From positions 1,178,001 through 1,242,000 of the forward strand of contig NW_026570237.1 of assembly GCF_019649055.1 (NCBI RefSeq): 64,000 bases of DNA. Direction: 5' to 3'. Position numbers and translations under genes: made by a program. Shown here piece after piece: positions 57,187 through 64,000 of this stretch. This DNA is from Paramacrobiotus metropolitanus (lineage: Eukaryota; Tardigrada; Eutardigrada; Parachela; Macrobiotidae). The first letter of the stretch is position 1. Each line of letters starts with the position of its first letter. The notes under the pieces are model-generated. The model did no database searches and had not been told where the DNA came from. It saw nothing but the letters and a program-made list of their open reading frames with translations.

Positions 57187-60100
57187 TTACATGCCGCTGT
57201 TATGCTCTTTCGCATGCACCACCAACAATGCTTTCGCCAAAAAGATGGCACCACAGACGCCGCACACACATTTCGCGCTGACATTGCTGTTCTGGCCCGA
57301 CTGATGCCGCCCATCCACACTGTTGGACAGTGCGGCCGCATGACTGCGTCCTATGTGGCCCGGCAAGTGGCCAAACCAGCGATTGCAGTGCGAACATTTA
57401 TCCGTCGTCCTCCCATGTTGGTCCACGTGAACCACCAGCTCCCTAACGTTTTTGAACGATTTGTTACAATGGGGACATCGCCGTTCACGGGGATGCTGAA
57501 TTGCGATGTTCCCGTGTTGTAAAACATGCAACTGGCGCAGCGCTTCCGCTGTGAACCGCATTCCGCATTCGTCGCAAGTGAAGCTCTTAATGAACGTCAG
57601 ATTCAAGTGCTTCTGCAGTAATACAGAAGATTATTAAAAACAGTGTACTACTTCAGTTTTTAAATTACCAGTCAGGGTCAATATGGGCAAACGCTAACAT
57701 TCACTTCACACTTGTGTTATGCCAATAATTACATACTTTCTGATGATCGGACAGGTTAGACTGCTGCTCAAACTCTTTTCCGCAATCCTGACAACTGTGT
57801 CGACATGCAGTAGTGGTATTAGATGATCCCCGCAACCCCATGAAGCGAACTGCAGACCGCAATGGCTGCAGGTGACACCGTCAACGAATGCCTGCCGCAC
57901 TGAGCGTGCGGCTTCCACCACTGACTTCTATAAAAATTAAATAAATCTGCCCAATAATATCACAAGTATAATCGCATATGCTGCCAAACCCAATTTATAC
58001 GCCTGTAGCCGCGATTTAATTCGCTGCATACGGCATAAGCAAAGGTCCGGACAAAGTTCGATACCATTTGGTTGGAAGCAACTATACCAGTTACCTTTCT
58101 TGTCAACCGGCAGCTCGCTTCTGTCCGGCGAAATTGTAATGGGTGGAGCCTCTACAACCTCCGGCGACGCTTCCAGAGAATCCCCTTCATCTTCCTCCTT
58201 GTCCGAAGGCAGAGCGCCGTCATTGGTACAGTGTCCCGCTATATGCAGCTTCAATAATTCATTAGTCAGAAAGATGGCCCCGCAGAAGCCACACAGAAAT
58301 TCCTCGTGGATGGCGCTGTTCTCATTGTCGGAAGGCTCCTCCACCCCGTCACAGTCCTTTCCCTCAGTTTTCCAGGATTCCGACTGGATATCCACTCCTC
58401 GATGTTCACGCCTGATATGACGGCGCAGGTGCCCGGTGTCTAGCCACTGGCTACACACAGGGCATTGCTTGGTGGGCCGTCCATGGTGTCCCAAGTGGTC
58501 CAGCAGCTCCGCCACATCCTTAAACGTGTGCTGGCATTCCGGACAGGTCGTCGTCTCGCACGGCGGCTTTTCGTCGCCGGTGTGCAGTTGGTGTTTCAGC
58601 TTGTGTAGTTCGCACCCGGCATCCGTCCCAAACCGTAGACCACATTCCTGACAGGTCTGATTGTACGTCGTCCCGTTAGTCGTATGGCTCTGTAAAACAC
58701 CGCATACACCGTCCACTAGTTCAATAAAAATGAAAAACTGTCATCCGAAAAATGCACATGAAAAGTTAATGAAAATGTCCAAAAAAACTTTTATACGAAA
58801 TTTTCTCTTTACAGAAACAAATGACTTAAATTTTTGTATTTCTTGCCCTTTACTCGTGATCTTTTTTTGCTTGAAAACGCTGTTTTTATGAAAATTAAGT
58901 ACTTTCTTTCGGAAGAAAAAACTGATACCAAATTTCCGGTTGAAATCTTATTTTCATTTTCTTCTGCTATATACATTTATCTCGTGACTTTTATTTGGAT
59001 GGTGTGACCGAACGCACAAACCTTGAGATGCGCCTGTAAGCTAATCCGCAGTGCAAATCGTTTCCCACACTGCCGGCAGGAAAATTTCTTCGTCCCCGGC
59101 TCAGCAGAACCACTGCCACCGTCTGCGTAGCGATTCCGTGTAACTTCCGGATGGTTTGCGTAGATATGTTGGCGCAGCGCACCGAACCATTTCCCGCACA
59201 CCGGACACAGCTTCGTGGGCGTCCCGTGCGTGTCGACATGCTGCGCCAGTTGGCGACACTCGTCGAAGGTGCGCGGACAGGCGGGGCACGCTCGCTGCTG
59301 ACTAGCGGCGGAATCGTCGCGCGTCTGATGATTCATCTGGTGCAGCCGGCACAGCTCTTGCGTGGCGAACCGTAAACCGCACTCGGTACATGTCAGTTTC
59401 GTGTACCCTGTCGTCCTCGTAAATTCCGGCCGATGACTCTACGACAAGCCATAACAAATCGACATGTTGCCGGTTCGACATCACTGAAAATTCCTCACCT
59501 GCATGTGTGTTTGTAAACCGTTCTGTGACTCATACTGTTCATGGCCCTCCGGGCAACGATACGCATAATCCGAAAATTTTTGTTTAGTAGACGACATTTT
59601 GGGTTTTTGTTTGGTTGATGATGATTTCTGAGACTTCGCACGTTGGCACAGTTTACCGGTCTGGATAGGATGTTCCGGATGAAAACTACGAATATGTGCC
59701 TCCAACCATGCGAACCATTTTCCACAGACGGGACACTTCTCACTACGGGAGTGTCCCTTCACGTGTTTTATCAGATCCTGCACGTCTATAAACGATTTAC
59801 CACACAGGGAACACCTTCTGCGCCCTTCTAAACCGTTCAAAGACGCTTTGGCCCCGTCGGGAATTTCCGGGAATTCACATGCGGCATCTAAACCGACTCG
59901 TCCATCACTCTCGCCAATAAAACAGCCATTTTCGCCGAGGCTCTGGAATACAGAAAATATTCACGTAACTCTCATTTCCATGTGAGCCAATTAACCGCAG
60001 AACAAGGAACTCACCGTTTCCGGTTCCCATAAGCTATCCTGCAGTTCAAATGCCTTCAACGGCATCGTGGAATGATTTGTAGACCGCTTCATCAAAGCTG

Positions 60101-63100
60101 TTTCTTTGTCCACAGGACCATCATCCGACATTTCCTCGTCGGAAGCCTGCTCTTCCTGACAATCATCGCTTACCATTCCACTCTCTTCCTCTGCGCCTGC
60201 CAATGGTCAGAAACCACACTGGATGCTTCATTAACCTTCCAGGAAATTTTTCACTTACCAAGTGTTTCTCCATCAAAGCAAAGATCGGCAGTGGTTGCAG
60301 GAGTAACGAGATCCAAATACTGTCTGGAGTACCACACTCGCAGTTCTTCGTGCGAGGAGATGGTTCTGCTTGTGACGAAGACGATCTCGCATCCGCGCGC
60401 GAACACCAGCAAATTGCTCGCTTCCTCGCTGTCCGCCAGTCGCACGTGCTTCATCCAGTTGCAGGCGTAATCCGAATCCAGCTGGTACTGCTTGCGCTTG
60501 GCATCCTCACCCAAATCGGAAACATCCATGTAACGGGGTTTATCTTCGTCGCTCCACACCGTTGGAGCGATTAACGGGCCAAACACTGTCTGCCGCTCCA
60601 TCGTTTCTTTGACAAATACAGTCTTTCCTAAACACAGCATGTTTCTAACACAGCATTTTAACACAACACACCATTTTTATGCAATCACAAAGAGATTGAT
60701 CTTCATATAATTTATTATTAATTATGTATTTGTAAATCTGAAAATAATTGCTTACCGGTCGGCGATTCATCACAGACGTCCATATATAAAACTCTGGGCA
60801 AGCTAGCGACTGCCAATGGAATGACCGGTTCGTCCAGGATACTGTCCGAATGTATCCAACAAGGCGTTTGCATCACCTTGGAACATGATTCGCAGTCTAC
60901 GTGTTTCAAGAAACAAAGACAATAAAGTTAATGCGAAACGCAATCGGAGTATGCATCCAAAAGTCAGATTAATTTTACATACACAAGAAGGAATTACTGG
61001 ATGCAGTTAGCGTGGGCGGGCCGTTGACTGCGTTTCCGGGGCGCCTGTGAGGCTGAACCACAACCGCTGGTATCGCCGATGGGACAAACGCTACAACAAC
61101 ACATTTAAAACAATTTCTAAAGCCATCTAATTCATTAGCGCAAGGAGCTTACAAGCAGCCGCAGAATCCTCATCGCCTGGAAGACCGTTGTGGGACACAA
61201 CCTGTTGATTCGACGGGACAGACGGAGTACGGGAGGAAGACGCCGGTGTTGAGCAACCTTCCAGAGAGACACTATCTTTCATCTGCAACTCACTGCTTCC
61301 ATTCACAGCTGTCGTTTCTTCGTCGCTTTCCATATCACTGGATTCAAACGGAAGCCCTGCGTCTGGTGCCAAAGAATCATCAATGCTATGATCACCAACT
61401 GGGTGTACACGGAGACCAGTGCGTGCATTATTACCGGTAGGGTAAATGTCGAAGGATTTCACTGACGGGACGGCCGTGCCCTTTAGCATGATCGTGGATT
61501 CGCTTCCGGCGCGTGGTGTGACCACCATCAAGTCATCTGGTGTAAAGTGATTTTCGCACACCGACGATCCAGCAGAGAGGACAAAATCCCGATTCAGCTT
61601 CCGGCACGCCACGATCCATGCGTTGCATAGGGCGCCGTCGGTCGGGAATTCGAAAAAGTTCAATCTTTCCGACCGTTTACAAGGGTCTGTTGAGCGCCAC
61701 CAGCGACATACCGAGCAACTGCGGACTGCGTCATTCAACAGCTGGGCATTTGCTGGCGTGCGGAACTTTTCCACGCATTCCATTCGCGAGGGAACAGCAT
61801 CGGGCTTTATCCGAACGCCTGGGACGGCACTGGAAAAAAAATCCTGGGCCGTGAAATGTTGACTGCACACCAAATCGTGGCCATCACGGGGCTGCCAAGA
61901 AGCGGCGCAACGCATGCTGCTGATCCATTTGTTGCGCAGCTTTCCTTTACAGGGGAAGAAAAAATACGCCGACTTTCCGGCCGAGAATGGGTCGGAAACA
62001 GTCTGGCATCCCGGCACACAGCACACATGACGGTAACTCTGGAGCGCTGATGTTTCCTCTGGGACATTACTACATAAGGGCAAGGCTTTTTGTGAAGGAA
62101 TCGCGCCGCTTTTAAGAATAACCGTCCAGGGCTTACCGTCCAGGACGAAACTTGTCGTGAGTGCTGGACAAATCATCCGGCCGGAAATGGTTCTCACACA
62201 AAAGCGTAGCATCTGTAAGGACAAAATCCGTTTTCCATTGGCAACAGATGGCTGTCCACAGGCTGCGCAGAGTAACATCGGTGGGAAAAGGGAAAAAAGT
62301 CAATCGCTCAGATCGTGTCGTGTTGGCCACCAAACACGGTCGCCACCAGCCGCAAACACAGCATATGTTCGCATTATTTAGGCCAACGGATTCTGCCGGA
62401 TTCCAGGGTGTGCGAAACTTCTGCATGCAATCTAACCGAGATGGCACAGCGGTGGCTTTTAGACGCCTGTATGGCGGGCCGTCGAAATCTTCGAGATTGA
62501 AGTGCTGGCTGCAAACTCTATCGCTTAGCAAGGGCTCCCATGAGACCGCACAGCGGATACGGTTCAGCCACTCATTGCGCCGCGGACCGATGGTGGTTGG
62601 TATAGAGTGACACCCCACAGCCTTCCAGTTTTGTCCAGGGGCACTTTTCCAATCCCGGCATCCTGGCACAGAACAGGGGATGTAACCTGCGCACAGAGGA
62701 TTACTGGGAATCACAGCTAACCGTGGAGTATCGCCACAGCTTGGTGGAATGTATGGCGCCAAGGAACCAATATTAGCTGGTGGAATATTTCTCGGTTGCG
62801 ATTTTCGGATCGCAATTCCTTGCGGCGTAGAGGAAACTGTTTGCGGTGCAGCGACAGAGACTGCTGATGCAGTTCGGTCCTGGCCTCTTGATCGAGCTGG
62901 TGTCTCAGTCTCGCGCTGCAAAATTGGACTCGTCGTAGCAACGGTTCGCGGAGCACAGGAAACTACTATTTCTGATCCGGCGTTGAATGGTACTTCTGGT
63001 ATGGCTCGCCGCTCGCTTTCAATTGGAACCGAAAGACTGTTCTCCGGATGCGAAGATGGGATCAGAACAGCAGCCGTCTGAAGCGACGGTAGCGGTGGAC

Positions 63101-64000
63101 AGGCGGCCTGTTGTCCGTCGGGCACGTAATCTGTCCGTAGAGCGAACATCAGCGACGGAACAGCATCGCACTTCAGCTCCCCACCACGCCGGTTCGCTAC
63201 AAAGTCATCCGCTGCAAAATGATTCTGACAGATCAGCGACTGTCTGGTTACTTCTGAGAAGCAGTTCTTCCCCGCGAGAAATGTCTTCCATAACGCGTCC
63301 AGGTGGCTGTCGGTCGGAAAAGGATAGAACACCAAAGTCTCCGAAGGTTTCGTCCACCCCGGCTTCCGTTTGGCACCGCACACGAGGCAGGTCTGCATCC
63401 CCGCGACATTTAATTCTGCCGCTCCCTCCCGCAATCCCGAGTAATGAAAGGAACTAATGCAGGTCAGTCGACTGGGCACAGCAAGAGGGTTCAACGTTCG
63501 GTTGAACGGAGCGGATGACACACCGCTGAGCGGAACGTCGGAGGCGTCAAAATGCTGACTGCAGATGAACAAGGGCGGCTGCGGTTCCCATGATGTTGTA
63601 CAACGCAGTCGAGTCACCCAGACGTCGTACTGGAGAGACCGTGTAGGCGACACGAAGGGGAACAGCGTGGCTGAATTCCGTGCGGCATTCCACGATGTGA
63701 TCGGACAACCGGGAACGCAGCAGATCTTCATGGGATCAGCCACTTCGGTTACGCTCTCCAGTTGAATCGGGACATCAACGGGCGTTACCGTCGGGGCAGA
63801 AGGAAACGTCCTGACAGCAGGAGTAACAATTTCCGGAGGTCGTTGAATGGAGCGCAACTGGCTATCTGAATTGTGCAGATCCTGATGATCAACTGGTGTT
63901 ACGGCTGGAGTTAACGAGACGACAGGAGTACTCGTCGCAGGAATGCCCACAACTGGAGTAAAATGATTCGCACGCGATAGAACGGAGTACAAGTGACCAT
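57187..64000 (-). CDS. Gene F: tandem paralog of gene E (THAP array - knuckle - PR/SET - C2H2), open at right edge
   Basis: Exons, minus strand: >64000-61153 (THAP array), 61090-60998, 60896-60756, 60627-60259, 60196-60015, 59942-59499, 59438-59022, 58689-58095, 57920-57737, 57612-57187. Six THAP fingers match those of gene E in order. The knuckle CESCSKVMQTPCWIH and the PR domain ([29 protein letters not shown]) are nearly identical. Two frame breaks: one extra base near 62133-62138 inside the fourth THAP, and one base missing in exon 57920-57737, next to the C4 runs at 57828 and 57836. Exon 58689-58095 is a fusion of two gene E exons. Two finger exons at the 3' end have no counterpart at that place in gene E. 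The first THAP exon is outside the window. Confidence 0.72.

Overview
The window is animal nuclear DNA. Genes have short introns with GT..AG borders (one GC..AG), and THAP, ETS and PR/SET (PRDM) domains occur together, a combination known only in Metazoa. The lineage looks like an invertebrate. A tardigrade or other ecdysozoan is my guess, but nothing here proves it. I see no rRNA, tRNA, CRISPR array or bacterial operon.

Layout. (1) 0.07-7.4 kb and 17.9-20.0 kb, minus strand: a family of probable DNA-binding regulators (Z, A, B, C). They share a central domain and an acidic linker, but carry different DNA-binding modules at the two ends: BED, FLYWCH or nothing at the N-terminus, and a FAR1/ZSWIM-like or a Myb/SANT (zeste-like) module at the C-terminus. 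(2) 8.42-16.83 kb: a complete Ty3/gypsy LTR retrotransposon flanked by a 4-bp AAAG duplication. It splits a small CENP-B/pogo-type HTH gene and carries an extra zinc-knuckle ORF after integrase. Foldback and TIR elements lie around it. (3) 20.8-23.05 kb: an ER protein O-glucosyltransferase (POGLUT2/3 type). (4) 24.5-26.2 kb, plus strand: a THAP/coiled-coil gene. (5) 27.0-33.5 kb, minus: gene D, a THAP x3 - zinc knuckle - PR/SET - C2H2 - ETS chimera in ten phase-compatible exons. (6) 35.05-46.57 kb: four paralogous Fe(II)/2-oxoglutarate dioxygenases, one inverted and one with a broken first exon. (7) 47.45-55.83 kb and 57.19 kb to the right edge, minus: genes E and F, very large tandem duplicates with a THAP array, a PRDM9-like CxxC-x7-CxxH knuckle, a PR/SET domain and C2H2 three-finger cassettes.

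How it fits together. Most of the window holds sequence-specific DNA-binding modules of transposon-associated families (BED, FLYWCH, THAP, CENP-B HTH, Myb/SANT) that have been duplicated and recombined with chromatin modules (PR/SET). The THAP-PRDM family (D/E/F) and the swappable-end family (Z/A/B/C) are the two unusual systems. A role in controlling mobile elements or in meiotic/chromatin targeting is only inferred.

Caution. At least four host-gene exons and the retrotransposon show single-base frame breaks, several in G/C homopolymers, one of them inside a conserved housekeeping gene. Some breaks may therefore be assembly indels and not real mutations. All exon borders come from splice-site reading and phase bookkeeping, not from transcripts.
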